A stretch of DNA of 64,000 nt from an uncultured Clostridium sp. (GTDB lineage Bacteria; Bacillota; Clostridia; Lachnospirales; Lachnospiraceae): assembly GCA_900549235.1 (NCBI GenBank), contig URNT01000001.1, positions 1 through 64,000 on the forward strand. The letters are read 5' to 3'. Position numbers and translations under genes: made by a program. Numbering within the stretch: position 1 is the first letter of the stretch; each line of letters begins with the position of its first letter. The notes under the pieces were generated by a model, which had not been told where the DNA came from, did no database searches, and saw nothing but the letters and a program-made list of their open reading frames with translations. Positions 53,982-63,496 of this stretch are shown here, in pieces.

Positions 53982-55607
53982 TCAATTATTACCGTTTTTT
54001 TGAGCCGGATGATACCTCCGGATCAGCTCCTCTGCGGTTTTCAGGCCGTCCATGGCAGCCGAGGTGATCCCTCCTGCATAGCCGGCTCCCTCGCCGCAGG
54101 GGAAGATCCCTTTGATACCGCTTTCCATGGCGCTGTCCCTGGGAATGCGGACCGGAGATGAGGTACGGCTTTCAACCCCTGCAAAGATGGCGTCCGGATC
54201 GGCAAATCCCCGTATCCTCTGCCCAAAGCCCTCCATTCCCTCCAGCAATGCCCGAGAAATATACTCTGGGAGTATTTTCCTCAGATTTCCAAAGGCGTAT
54301 TCCCCGCAAAAAGCCGGCTGTACAGTTCCCCAGCCAGTGGTTTCCCTGTTCTCCTTAAAATCCTCATAACGCTGGGCCGGGATTTTTCCTCCTGCAATTT
54401 CATACGCTTTTTTCTCAAGCTCCTGCTGAAACATAACACCTGCAAGAGGATTTTCTATATTGCGAGAAAAATCCTCAGGATTTACCGTAACAATCAGGGC
54501 GCTGTTTGCATTCTCTCCTGCCCTGTCGTGATAGCTCATGCCATTTACAGCCAGGTGCCCCGGCTCAGAGGAGGCATTGACCACATAGCCGCCGGGGCAC
54601 ATACAGAAGGAATACACTCCTCTGGCTCCTGATACCTGTCCGGTCAGCTTATAGCTGGCAGGTCCCAGCTGCTCACATTCCTCCATACCGTACTGGCTTT
54701 TGTTGATGAGCCTCTGGGGGTGCTGGATCCTGAGGCCTACGGCAAAGGATTTGGCCTCCATGGGCACCTGTCGCTTAAGAAGCATCTGGAAGGTATCCCT
54801 GGCGCTGTGGCCCACTGCCAGGACAGCCGCCTGGGCAGGGATCCGCTGCTCTCCGTTTACCACCAGTCCCTTAAGCTTCCCCTCCTCTGTAATCAGATCC
54901 GTTACCTGGCTCATAAACCGCACCTCGCCTCCCAGGCGTAGGATCTCCTGTCGGATGGCCTTTACAATACGGCTCAGCACATCTGTGCCGATGTGAGGCT
55001 TATTCACATATAAAATAGAAGGATCCGCTCCAAATTCTACCAGGATCCTTAAAACCTCATGGTTTCGCCCAAAGCTGTCCTTTACAAGGGTATTCAGCTT
55101 GCCGTCAGAAAAGGTTCCCGCACCGCCTTCCCCAAACTGTACGTTGGAGGAGGGATCCAGAACTCCCTCCTTCCAGAACCGCTCTACCTTCTTTGTCCTG
55201 GCATCTACATCCTCCCCCCGTTCCAGGATCAGGGGGCAGTAACCCTTTCTCGCAAGAGCCAGGCCGCAGAACAGGCCCGCCGGACCTGCGCCTATGATCA
55301 CAGGGCGGGAAGGCAGATCCTGAGTTCCCGGTTCTGGAAGCGTGTAGGGCTTTTTTGTCTGCAGGGTAATATTTCTATCCTTAAGCCTGCCTGCCAGTTT
55401 CTCCTCTCTGGCCCCGCCGCCCTTTAACGACACATCCACAATATAGCTGAAATACAGCTCCGGCTTTTTTCTCGCGTCCAGGGACTGCTTTACAATATGA
55501 AGCTCTAAAATATCCTCCTGCCCAAGGCGGAGGACTCTGGCTGCTTTCTTTAAAAGCTGATCCTCTTTATGGTCAATGGGCAGCTTTAGCTGATTGATCC
55601 GTATCAT
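53982..55607 (-). CDS. FAD-dependent oxidoreductase, COG2509-like
   Basis: 541 residues from the ATG at 55607, overlapping the previous gene's stop as ATGA. The FAD-binding dinucleotide motif is in PVIIGAGPAGLFCGLALARK, with SNVQFGEGGAGTFSDGKLNT, and the C-terminal GEGAGYAGGITSAAMDGL. The N-terminal ~80 residues (LILHIVKQSLDARKKPELYF-like) form an extra beta domain. Substrate unknown. Homologues are common in Clostridia, usually annotated as NAD(P)/FAD-dependent oxidoreductases. Confidence 0.88.
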   Translation of the reverse strand: MIRINQLKLPIDHKEDQLLKKAARVLRLGQEDILELHIVKQSLDARKKPELYFSYIVDVSLKGGGAREEKLAGRLKDRNITLQTKKPYTLPEPGTQDLPSRPVIIGAGPAGLFCGLALARKGYCPLILERGEDVDARTKKVERFWKEGVLDPSSNVQFGEGGAGTFSDGKLNTLVKDSFGRNHEVLRILVEFGADPSILYVNKPHIGTDVLSRIVKAIRQEILRLGGEVRFMSQVTDLITEEGKLKGLVVNGEQRIPAQAAVLAVGHSARDTFQMLLKRQVPMEAKSFAVGLRIQHPQRLINKSQYGMEECEQLGPASYKLTGQVSGARGVYSFCMCPGGYVVNASSEPGHLAVNGMSYHDRAGENANSALIVTVNPEDFSRNIENPLAGVMFQQELEKKAYEIAGGKIPAQRYEDFKENRETTGWGTVQPAFCGEYAFGNLRKILPEYISRALLEGMEGFGQRIRGFADPDAIFAGVESRTSSPVRIPRDSAMESGIKGIFPCGEGAGYAGGITSAAMDGLKTAEELIRRYHPAQKNGNN

Positions 55608-56866
55608 TTCCTCTGCCTCCCTTCCTTTCCCGCACCCAGGGCGGCCGCCGCGCTGCATCCTGCCACAGCCCCGCTGGACCAGGCAAACTGCAGATTGTAG
55701 CCACCGCAGATCCCGTCTACGTCAAGAAGCTCTCCCGCAAAGTACAGTCCCTTTTTCAGCCTGGACTCCATAGTGGCCGGATTTACCTGGGCCGTATCCA
55801 CGCCGCCGCAGCAGACCTGGGCATTGACAAAGGGATTCACAGACATGACCACCGCCTCATAGGTCTTTAGCTGGGCCAGAAGGGCCCCAAGCTGCTTTTT
55901 CGTCAGCTCTCCCGAATACTGCCCCGGCCGGATCCCTGCCAGCTTTAAAAGGACCTGAGCCAGCTTCCGGTTCAGCATACCTGTAAACAGTTCCTCTGCC
56001 GGCTTATGGGCAAGGCCGGCGGCCCGCCTTTTTAACAAGGCAAATGCCTTCTCCTCCTTCCAGGAGGGCATAAAATCCACCATAACCCGCACCCGTTTCC
56101 CCTGATCCAGGGCCACAGCGGCAAAGCGGCTGATCTGGAAAATGGGAATACCGGACAGTCCGTACTCCGTCAGCTGCAGTTCACCCTGATCCTCTGCCAG
56201 AAGATCTCCGTCCGCATACAGGCTCACCCGTGCCTCTGTGCGGATCCCGGCCAGCTGCTTATACACGGTTCCCTGACAGCGCAGCTGCACCAAAGCCGGC
56301 AGGGGCTTTATAACCCGGTGTCCCAGGCTTCTGGCCAGTTCGTAGCCGCTGCCATCAGAGCCGGTGGAAGGGGCCGCCTTAGAGCCTGCCGCCAGGATCA
56401 GAATCTGGGCTCTCACCTCTCCGGCTGTTGTAAGGATGGAATAGCCGCCCTCCTTAAGCTCCCTTATCTTCTCTGTTTCCGCCTGTAAAAGCACCCTTAT
56501 CTTTCTGTACTCCAGTTCCCATCGGAGCACGTCCAGCACTGACGCCGCCTGATCTGAATTTGGGTAAATGTAGCCGTTCCTGTCCTTTGGCTCGATTCCC
56601 AGCTCCCGGAAGAAGGAAAGAGTCTTCTCCACCCCGAACCGGCGGATCACCTCCATGGGAAAGCCTTTTTCCCCGCTGCGGTAGCAGCTTTCATCCATCT
56701 TAAGGTTGGTCAGGTTACAGCGTCCATTCCCTGTGGACAGGATCTTCTTTCCCACTCTGTCCATATGCTCGATCACCGTGACCTGTATACCCTCCCGCGC
56801 CGCCATAATCGCCGCCGTCAGCCCGGCTGCTCCGCCGCCGATCACTGCTGCCTGTGTATTTATCAT
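55604..56866 (-). CDS. HI0933-family flavoprotein (BaiN/RdsA-like)
   Basis: 420 residues. The FAD motif AVIGGGAAGLTAAIMAAREG is followed by GNGRCNLTNL, a hallmark of HI0933-like flavoproteins, and ends ELLDVDGICGGYNLQFAWSS. These proteins are flavin-dependent enzymes; relatives in gut Clostridia include BaiN, but that substrate cannot be claimed here. Operon with the following oxidoreductase. Confidence 0.92.
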   Translation of the reverse strand: MINTQAAVIGGGAAGLTAAIMAAREGIQVTVIEHMDRVGKKILSTGNGRCNLTNLKMDESCYRSGEKGFPMEVIRRFGVEKTLSFFRELGIEPKDRNGYIYPNSDQAASVLDVLRWELEYRKIRVLLQAETEKIRELKEGGYSILTTAGEVRAQILILAAGSKAAPSTGSDGSGYELARSLGHRVIKPLPALVQLRCQGTVYKQLAGIRTEARVSLYADGDLLAEDQGELQLTEYGLSGIPIFQISRFAAVALDQGKRVRVMVDFMPSWKEEKAFALLKRRAAGLAHKPAEELFTGMLNRKLAQVLLKLAGIRPGQYSGELTKKQLGALLAQLKTYEAVVMSVNPFVNAQVCCGGVDTAQVNPATMESRLKKGLYFAGELLDVDGICGGYNLQFAWSSGAVAGCSAAAALGAGKEGRQRK

Positions 56867-56962
56867 TCTGCTTACTCCTTACTATCTTTGAATTCTGTCA
56901 TTTATTTTATATGGTTTTCTATCTCATTTCAACTGTTTCCTGTGATCCGGACGGATAAATAT

Positions 56963-57004
56963 AAAACAGGAACAGAATCCACCTGGAACTGTTCCTGTTT
57001 TTAT
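56963..57004 (-). terminator. Bidirectional-looking terminator after BofC-like gene
   Basis: AAAACAGGAACAG and CTGTTCCTGTTTT form a long perfect stem around 13 nt, with T and A runs on the two sides. It lies between the 57014 gene and the flavoprotein gene. Confidence 0.85.
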
Positions 57005-57013
57005 CTTCGATTT

Positions 57014-57412
57014 TCAGCTTGTATACGACTCCAGATAATGATACACCTCCATCATATCCGGAAACCAGATTCCTGCCATCAGCCGCTCCCGTTCTTTTTC
57101 CGGAAAATCTGTCACCGGAATGTGGGTGTACAGGCATATGGTACTTTTGTCACTGCAGAATACCAGCAGAAAGCCGGCCTCTGATACAAGATAATATTCC
57201 TCAGCCGGCGCCGTTGTCTCAAGAACTGGCTGGATCCCGGCCTGGTTCATGGCCGTTTTTTCATCCGCATCATTTACCGTCTCCGTCTCAAGCACCGTAT
57301 TGGGCACCGCCTTTTCCTGCCGGATGCTGTACCTGGTGATCCCGTACCCGGCCAGCAGGCAGATCACAGAGGCCGCGGCAAACAGCAGGATAAAGGATAT
57401 GATCTTTCTCAT
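57014..57412 (-). CDS. BofC-like membrane-anchored hypothetical protein
   Basis: 132 residues. N-terminal membrane helix (ISFILLFAAASVICLLAGYG), an acidic linker, then EEYYLVSEAGFLLVFCSD, TDFPEKERERLMAGIWF and an end of EVYHYLESYTS. The C-terminal third resembles the BofC-type domain of Clostridia, but the match is from memory and the gene has no other marker. If right, it would act in the intermembrane space; otherwise unknown. Confidence 0.5.
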   Translation of the reverse strand: MRKIISFILLFAAASVICLLAGYGITRYSIRQEKAVPNTVLETETVNDADEKTAMNQAGIQPVLETTAPAEEYYLVSEAGFLLVFCSDKSTICLYTHIPVTDFPEKERERLMAGIWFPDMMEVYHYLESYTS

Positions 57413-57469
57413 GGTCCATACCTCCTCATAGAGGTTAGTATGGACCTCTTCTGGTATTTTATACCGGAA

Positions 57470-59152
57470 TTACAGCACTCTCACCTTCTTAAGCACCCTG
57501 ATCAGACGCAGCCCCGCAGGCATCTCCTTAAGTTCCGCCTCATCCACAGAGCGGAGCTTTACCAGAAGCACCGCGTACACCACTACTGCCACACCGATGG
57601 AAGGAAGGACCAGAACCGCCCGTCCAAGCCGCCCCCCTTCTGCCGCCCAAGGCAGAAGGAGAGCCGATCCCTGGTACACCAGCCAGGCCGCAGCGCCCAT
57701 AAGGGCAGCGCAGACAGCCGGAAGAAGAAAGGTCTTTTTGTATTCCTGCCTGTACCCGGTATGCTTTGCGATGGTGCGGGCATTGAGGATACACATAGAG
57801 AGGGCAAAAATGATATTCGCATATACCACGCTGTAGATCCCCCACTGAAAGCCCATTAAAAACACCTCAAGAGCAGCTACATGGATCACCAGGGAAGCGG
57901 CCGCGTGGCGCACCGGCACATCCATCCGGTTCAGCCCCTGAAGCACCGCATTGGTTACAGTAGACAGAGAGTAAAATACCACAGCCAGAGAACCGGCCAT
58001 AGAAAGGCGGATCAGCATGGTATTGTCCTCGCTGACAAAGAGCAGATTGCACACCGGCTCCGCCAATACGGTGATTCCCACAGCTGCCGGTATAGCGATC
58101 AGAAGGGAGAAGCGGACGGCCGCATGGATCCTCTCTAAAACCTGCTCCCGGTTTCCCGCGGATACCGCCCTTGAAAGAGAGGGCACCAGAGAGGAGGAAA
58201 GGGCATTGGAAACTGCCACCGGTATGTTAAACAGGATCTGATACTGCCCCAGGGCGCCCCAGAAAACAGCAATCTCATCTTCCCTGAATCCCAGCCGGTC
58301 CATCCCCTGGCCAAAAAGGTAATTGTCTACCACATTGGAACAGTTATACACCGCGCTGCTCACCACAATGGGAACAATGGTTATGGTAAGGATGTGCATC
58401 AGCCTTCCATAACTTTCTTTTCTTCCCCCTGTTTCTGCGGAGACCGTTCCCGCCACAAGAGCGCTCTCCCGCCCTTTCACAGCGGTAAGGATCATAAAGA
58501 AGATCAGAGCCGTAAGGGCCCCGGCCCCGGTTCCGATGGTTCCTCCCGCCGCACCAAAGGCGTAGGAGTATTCCCTGGCTCCCGTTGCCGCATTGACGGC
58601 AGCGCCCCGGTCAAAGAGGAGGCCCGCCGCCACTACGCTGACAATGGCATTGACCACCTGCTCCAGGATCTGGGATACCGCAGTGGGGACCATGGTGCCC
58701 ATTCCCTGAAAATATCCTCTCAAAACCCCCAGATAGGCCATGATCCAGATGGTAGGCGCCAGGGTTTTTAAGGCATAGCTGGAAAATGGGGTGCGGATCA
58801 GCTCCGCAAAGGTATCTGCCCCGAACCAGAGAATGGCCGCCGCCGCTCCCCCTGCCGCCGTAGCGTAGACCAGACCGGCCCGCAGGATCCTGGTGCAGTT
58901 CTTATACTCCCCTCTGGCAAGGCGGGTGGAGATCATCTTTGACACTGCCACCGGCATACTGTAGGAGGACAGGATCAAAAGGATATTATACACATTGTAG
59001 GCAGAAGTATAATATCCGTTTCCCTGCTTTCCGATAATGTCATTGAGAGGCATACGGTACAGCATGCCTATGATCCGCACCAGAATGCCGGCCATGGCCA
59101 GGATACTTCCCTGGACTACGAAATTGGCCGCTTTTTTTCTTGTATTGTTCAT
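57470..59152 (-). CDS. MurJ/SpoVB-type polysaccharide flippase (MATE-like)
   Basis: 560 residues with about 14 membrane helices. Family features: AANFVVQGSILAMAGILVRI at the N-terminus and NDIIGKQGNGYYTSAYNVYN, close to the MurJ/SpoVB pattern, then many helices. Proteins of this type move lipid-linked wall precursors or, as SpoVB, act in spore cortex synthesis. Which role applies here cannot be decided. It is the last gene of the yqfC-to-flippase operon. Confidence 0.88.
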   Translation of the reverse strand: MNNTRKKAANFVVQGSILAMAGILVRIIGMLYRMPLNDIIGKQGNGYYTSAYNVYNILLILSSYSMPVAVSKMISTRLARGEYKNCTRILRAGLVYATAAGGAAAAILWFGADTFAELIRTPFSSYALKTLAPTIWIMAYLGVLRGYFQGMGTMVPTAVSQILEQVVNAIVSVVAAGLLFDRGAAVNAATGAREYSYAFGAAGGTIGTGAGALTALIFFMILTAVKGRESALVAGTVSAETGGRKESYGRLMHILTITIVPIVVSSAVYNCSNVVDNYLFGQGMDRLGFREDEIAVFWGALGQYQILFNIPVAVSNALSSSLVPSLSRAVSAGNREQVLERIHAAVRFSLLIAIPAAVGITVLAEPVCNLLFVSEDNTMLIRLSMAGSLAVVFYSLSTVTNAVLQGLNRMDVPVRHAAASLVIHVAALEVFLMGFQWGIYSVVYANIIFALSMCILNARTIAKHTGYRQEYKKTFLLPAVCAALMGAAAWLVYQGSALLLPWAAEGGRLGRAVLVLPSIGVAVVVYAVLLVKLRSVDEAELKEMPAGLRLIRVLKKVRVL

Positions 59153-59157
59153 GTATT

Positions 59158-60330
59158 TTACTGCTCTCCGTCTTTTCCGATGATTTCTGACTTGTCAAAG
59201 TCCCTGGTGGATATGATACATACCCAGGTCTGGCCCTGATTCAGCACGATCTCATTGTGCTCCAGGTCATAATAATGGGTCACCCCCAGATCCCCGTCCT
59301 TCTCCCAGCTGATAGGGATAGCCTTCCCGCCGGTGATAAAAAAGCCGCACTCTGAGGTATGTACGTTAAAGCTTAGATAATCTGTACTTCCATAATGTCC
59401 TGACTGGCAATACTGGAAAATGATGTTCTTAGCCGTTACAGGCCCCTCGCTTCCCTGATGGACGCTTCCATACTGATACCGATGATACAGCCCGTCCTCC
59501 GGGTCATACACAAAACTGGCCTTGTTCATAACATAGCCGGGCTTTGCCGTCAGAGCCTCCATGACGCCGGGACGCTGATCCAGTACCGCCTCCCTGCCAT
59601 CCCCGGCAAAGAGATAATGGCCCTGATATGTGTCGGAATACTTTGTCTCATAGCCCATTTTTTCAATGGACTGGTTCAGACGGCTGCCGCTTGTATAGGC
59701 ATTGTGAGGCTGCTTTTTATCCTTTGACCGGTAGTAAGCCGTTCCTCCGATGGCCTCTAAGCCATTTATATTGTCCACCTTTACAAGCTCCGGCTTGGCG
59801 AAGGTACTCTGTCCGTAGTGGGCATAGACCGCGTCAAATTCCCTTGCGAAATAAATATAATAGGTACGGCAGCTTCGCACAGAACCGATCCGCTCCAGGT
59901 CATCATAATTTTCCAGAATCGCCATATACCGGTTCATGCCGCCTTCAACCGGGGCCTCATAGACCACCCCTGCCCGGTTGATGCCGTACTGGGGCAGGGC
60001 CTCCTTATCGTTGCTCATCATCACAGCTACAGGACGGTGCTTTCCCACTGCCTCGTCCACCATCTGTCCGGTAAGATAGCTGCGGATCTTCCCCTCTGCC
60101 GCCGTTCTCTCCCCCAGGGGGTAATACTCCGGGCTGTCTGTCTCTGGAGCAGTTTCTTCATCTGAGTAAATCTCAATCACCGGCACTGTCTCCATCAGGT
60201 CCTCTGTCTGGGAAGGCAGCTCCGGTGCTGCCGTCTCCCTGCTGCAGCCGCTCATCAAAAAAGCTGCCCCCAGCAGGGCAGTCAGTATGACAGTCCTGCC
60301 CCCCATCCTTCTCCCATAATCCCCATTCAT
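59158..60330 (-). CDS. DUF3048 lipoprotein (YerB-like)
   Basis: 390 residues. The N-terminus has a lipobox (AAFLMSGCS). VAVMMSNDKEALPQYGINRA and VEGGMNRYMAILENYDDLER are typical of DUF3048 proteins, as is SVRSCRTYYIYFAREFDAVY. Function unknown; exported wall-associated protein. It overlaps ybeY by 4 bp. An ATG eight codons downstream (60306) is a less likely start because GGGAGAAGG lies too close to it. Confidence 0.88.
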   Translation of the reverse strand: MNGDYGRRMGGRTVILTALLGAAFLMSGCSRETAAPELPSQTEDLMETVPVIEIYSDEETAPETDSPEYYPLGERTAAEGKIRSYLTGQMVDEAVGKHRPVAVMMSNDKEALPQYGINRAGVVYEAPVEGGMNRYMAILENYDDLERIGSVRSCRTYYIYFAREFDAVYAHYGQSTFAKPELVKVDNINGLEAIGGTAYYRSKDKKQPHNAYTSGSRLNQSIEKMGYETKYSDTYQGHYLFAGDGREAVLDQRPGVMEALTAKPGYVMNKASFVYDPEDGLYHRYQYGSVHQGSEGPVTAKNIIFQYCQSGHYGSTDYLSFNVHTSECGFFITGGKAIPISWEKDGDLGVTHYYDLEHNEIVLNQGQTWVCIISTRDFDKSEIIGKDGEQ

Positions 60331-60824
60331 CTGGTATACCCCCTGGATTCCAGGATCTCTCTCTGCTTCTCCTCCATCACAAGGCGCTCCTCCTCCTCCA
60401 TATGGTCATAGCCGCAGAGATGGAGCATACTGTGAGCTACTAAAAATGCCAGTTCCCTGGTCTGGGAATGGCCGTATTTTTCAGCCTGCTCCTCTACCTT
60501 GTCAACAGATATAACAATGTCTCCCAGCATCAGCTCTCCTGTTTCCGGGTTAAAATAGTCCTCCACCGCCTCCTCTACATGGTCAAAATCAGAAGGGCTC
60601 TCATAATCCACCATGGGAAAGGAAAGAACGTCTGTGGCCGCATCGATCTGGCGCTGGTCCCGGTTGATCTCCCGGATGGCCTCATTGTCCGTGAGGATCA
60701 CATTCACCTCGGCCTCGTAGGGGCAGCCCTCATAGTCCAGGGATGCCAGGATGATTTCTTCGATAATCTCTTTATATGGCAGATCCAGCTTCTTCTCTGC
60801 CTCGTATTCAACGGATATTGTCAT
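60327..60824 (-). CDS. ybeY: Endoribonuclease YbeY
   Basis: 165 residues. The zinc motif HSMLHLCGYDHMEEEE (H-x3-H-x5-H) and NRDQRQIDAATDVLSFPM identify YbeY. It matures 16S rRNA 3' ends and aids ribosome quality control. It lies between phoH and the DUF3048 gene, the common phoH-ybeY pair. Confidence 0.96.
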   Translation of the reverse strand: MTISVEYEAEKKLDLPYKEIIEEIILASLDYEGCPYEAEVNVILTDNEAIREINRDQRQIDAATDVLSFPMVDYESPSDFDHVEEAVEDYFNPETGELMLGDIVISVDKVEEQAEKYGHSQTRELAFLVAHSMLHLCGYDHMEEEERLVMEEKQREILESRGYTR

Positions 60825-60838
60825 ATGCGGGGTCCTCT

Positions 60839-61861
60839 CTAGCTATGCAGCCTTGCTCTGCGGACTCTTGGAGCGCCCTTTGGCGCCTGCCTGTCCTTTG
60901 GAGCGGTTTTCTTTTCGTAATCATCATAAGCCTGTACGATTTTCTGGACCAGCGGATGACGGACCACATCAGAGTTGGTCAGGTAGCAGAAGCCGATGTC
61001 ATCGATCTTTTTCAAGACGCGGAGAGCCGTATCAAGGCCGGAGGCCGCTCCTGCCGGAAGGTCCTTCTGGGTCTGGTCTCCTGTGATGATCACCTTGGAA
61101 CCGAAGCCGATACGGGTTAAAAACATCTTCATCTGAGCCGGAGTTGTATTCTGGGCCTCGTCCAGGATAATATAGGCATTATCCAGGGTGCGTCCCCTCA
61201 TATAGGCCAGAGGAGCCACCTCAATGAGCCCCTTTTCCGCGTTGTGCTGATAACTCTCCGCCCCCATGATCTGATACAGGGCGTCATAAAGGGGCCTGAG
61301 GTAAGGATCGATCTTGCTCTGCAGGTCTCCCGGAAGAAAGCCCAGCTTCTCCCCCGCCTCGATAGCCGGGCGGGTAAGGATGATCCGTCCCACCTCGCCG
61401 TTTTTAAAAGCCTGAATGGCCATGGCCATAGCCAGGTAGGTCTTTCCCGTACCGGCAGGGCCGATGCCGAATACGATCATCTTTTTCCGGATGGCGTCCA
61501 CATAGCTTTTCTGTCCCAGGGTCTTTGGCTTTACCGGCTTTCCTGTAATGGTACGGCAGATAATGTCCTTATCGATCTCCAGGATCTGATCATCATTTTC
61601 CGTAAATGACAGGGACAGGGCATAGTCTACATTCTGCTCGGTAATGGTGTTGCCCCTTTTAGACAGCTCGATCAGGTTGTTAAATACATGCCTTGCCTGG
61701 CTGACGGTCTTTTCAGGGCCGATAAGCTTGATGGCCCCGTCCCTGGCGATCATGGTAACGTGGAGCACCCGCTCCATCTTTTTTAAATAAGCGTCGAACT
61801 GCCCGCATACATTCTGCTCATGTTCTGCGGGAATATCAATCATGGTTTCAATCACACTCAT
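60839..61861 (-). CDS. phoH: PhoH family ATPase
   Basis: 340 residues. Walker A in GIGPAGTGKTYLAMAMAIQA, Walker B in YIILDEAQNTTPAQM and KVIITGDQTQKDLPAGAASG. N-terminal KH-like region. PhoH-type ATPases/helicases are thought to act with YbeY in RNA metabolism. It starts 4 bp inside the yqfD stop. Confidence 0.96.
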   Translation of the reverse strand: MSVIETMIDIPAEHEQNVCGQFDAYLKKMERVLHVTMIARDGAIKLIGPEKTVSQARHVFNNLIELSKRGNTITEQNVDYALSLSFTENDDQILEIDKDIICRTITGKPVKPKTLGQKSYVDAIRKKMIVFGIGPAGTGKTYLAMAMAIQAFKNGEVGRIILTRPAIEAGEKLGFLPGDLQSKIDPYLRPLYDALYQIMGAESYQHNAEKGLIEVAPLAYMRGRTLDNAYIILDEAQNTTPAQMKMFLTRIGFGSKVIITGDQTQKDLPAGAASGLDTALRVLKKIDDIGFCYLTNSDVVRHPLVQKIVQAYDDYEKKTAPKDRQAPKGAPRVRRARLHS

Positions 61862-63093
61862 TGGGCTGTTTCTATCTCCTTTGGTTCTGTCACCGGCTCC
61901 TCTGGCGGCTGGGTAGCCACAATGGATTCCTCCACCACGTATTCCCTTATCAGCCGGTAGCCGGATACACTTTCCTCTATTCTATCATTATTTTCAAGAA
62001 TTTGTACCCCTTTTTCCGTTAATTTTTTCTCAAATCCTTCCGCCATAGCGTCTAAATGAGATAAAAGCTCCTCCTCTGTATAGCTTCCTTCCGAAACGCT
62101 GACCTCATTTCCCCGGATCTGCCCTATATAAACGGGCAGATAAAAGTCAGAAAACAGCCGAAGCTGCCGCTCCTCCATCACATAATCCCACTGACGGCTT
62201 CCTGGCACCGGAACTAGAAGCTGAAAGGACCAGGGCCCTGCCTTCAGATACCACCCCCTGCGTGTCCTTCCGGTGGGTGTACGGAGGTTCTTAAGCCTTT
62301 TAACCTCTGTTTCAAAGATCTCTGTGGTCCTTGCCCGTATATCTCCGTCAGCAGTGACCAGATACCCGCGGACCTCCTCCTCGCTGTCATCGGTGATGGA
62401 GATCCGGCCCTTTACCAGTACCTGTCCCTTCTCCACTATATCCCCCGCCTGTACCTGCGCCACCCCCTGGCGGACCACCATGGAGGTAATAGTGCCGGAC
62501 TTGGAGGCAATCAGATCGCAGGGCTCCTCATTGTCAGGTGTCACCTCAGACAGCACATCATTTTCCTTAATGTGGATCAAAAGGCGGGTGCCGGATACCC
62601 TGGCGGATACCCAGGTAATCTCAGGAAAATCCATCCTCAGCTCCGCCTCCAGCTTCTCACAGTCCACCCCGGACTTTTTCATGCCGCAGCCGATCTCCTG
62701 GGTTTTCAGATAATCCATCAGCGTGTCCTGGGTATAATGGCAGTTCCCTTCAAACTGAATATCCCAGATAAACAGGGACATACAGTATAAAAGGGTAAAA
62801 AAGCCGGCCAGACCGGCGCCGTAATACCAGCGCCCCCGGTTCCTCCATATAAAAAAAGGAAGGCCGAAGCGGCCTGTGACCCGAAGCCTTACCCTGGATT
62901 TACGGACCAGAGGCCGGACCTTGAAAAAGTCCGCCGCTGTCATATAAAAGCTATAATCCCCATCAGGGCCGCATTCTATGCCCCACAGCTCCAGTCCCCT
63001 GGCGCTGCAGAGGTTTAGAAAGCGCTCCGGGGAATACCCGTGAAGACGCAGCCTTACAAAGCCCTTCCAGTTATGTAACAGCCAATTAATCAA
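61858..63093 (-). CDS. yqfD: Sporulation protein YqfD
   Basis: 411 residues. One membrane segment (YYGAGLAGFFTLLYCMSLFI) after an N-terminal domain, then a beta-rich extracytoplasmic part (TWVSARVSGTRLLIHIKEND; ASKSGTITSMVVRQGVAQVQ). YqfD is needed for full sporulation in Bacillus and is conserved in spore formers. This gene is good evidence that the host descends from sporulating Clostridia. Confidence 0.93.
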   Translation of the reverse strand: MINWLLHNWKGFVRLRLHGYSPERFLNLCSARGLELWGIECGPDGDYSFYMTAADFFKVRPLVRKSRVRLRVTGRFGLPFFIWRNRGRWYYGAGLAGFFTLLYCMSLFIWDIQFEGNCHYTQDTLMDYLKTQEIGCGMKKSGVDCEKLEAELRMDFPEITWVSARVSGTRLLIHIKENDVLSEVTPDNEEPCDLIASKSGTITSMVVRQGVAQVQAGDIVEKGQVLVKGRISITDDSEEEVRGYLVTADGDIRARTTEIFETEVKRLKNLRTPTGRTRRGWYLKAGPWSFQLLVPVPGSRQWDYVMEERQLRLFSDFYLPVYIGQIRGNEVSVSEGSYTEEELLSHLDAMAEGFEKKLTEKGVQILENNDRIEESVSGYRLIREYVVEESIVATQPPEEPVTEPKEIETAQ

Positions 63094-63105
63094 GCAGGCC
63101 CCTCC

Positions 63106-63390
63106 TTATGGTTCAAATTCCAGCGAAGCGATCCGGCCGGTGATCTTCATTTCCTCCACTGTATAGTATTCAATGCAAAGGCCTTTTCCCCGGATGGACA
63201 GGCGGCAGTTCTTTCCCTGCACCTTGATCAGCTCATCCGTATACATCAGGATATTCCTGTAGTTTTCTATATTGACCTGGCACTGCCCGATGAAACTGAT
63301 GAGCACGTCTCCCAGGATCACATCCCGGGGCAGGCCCAGGGCAGCGACCGCTGTCCGTTTTTCTTGCCATGACATAGGCAGCCTCCCCAT
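63106..63390 (-). CDS. yqfC: Sporulation protein YqfC
   Basis: 94 residues (LGLPRDVILGDVLISFIGQC and IENYRNILMYTDELIKVQGK, ending LEFEP), the YqfC family of short beta-rich sporulation proteins. It is the first gene of the yqfC-yqfD-phoH-ybeY operon. A probable promoter for it lies in the gap before the divergent DUF4397 gene. Confidence 0.93.
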   Translation of the reverse strand: MGRLPMSWQEKRTAVAALGLPRDVILGDVLISFIGQCQVNIENYRNILMYTDELIKVQGKNCRLSIRGKGLCIEYYTVEEMKITGRIASLEFEP

Positions 63391-63443
63391 ACAGTGGTTC
63401 TTTTTAATATATGCGGCAGAGTTTTAAAAGATACAAGACACAT

Positions 63444-63471
63444 TTGGCATAAGCCATGAATAGACTATAAT
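63444..63471 (+). promoter_or_regulatory. Promoter of DUF4397 gene
   Basis: TTGGCA (63444-63449), 16-bp spacer, TATAAT (63466-63471), 25 bp before the ATG. Confidence 0.8.
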
Positions 63472-63496
63472 GAAATCAATCTGCAGCGAGGTATTT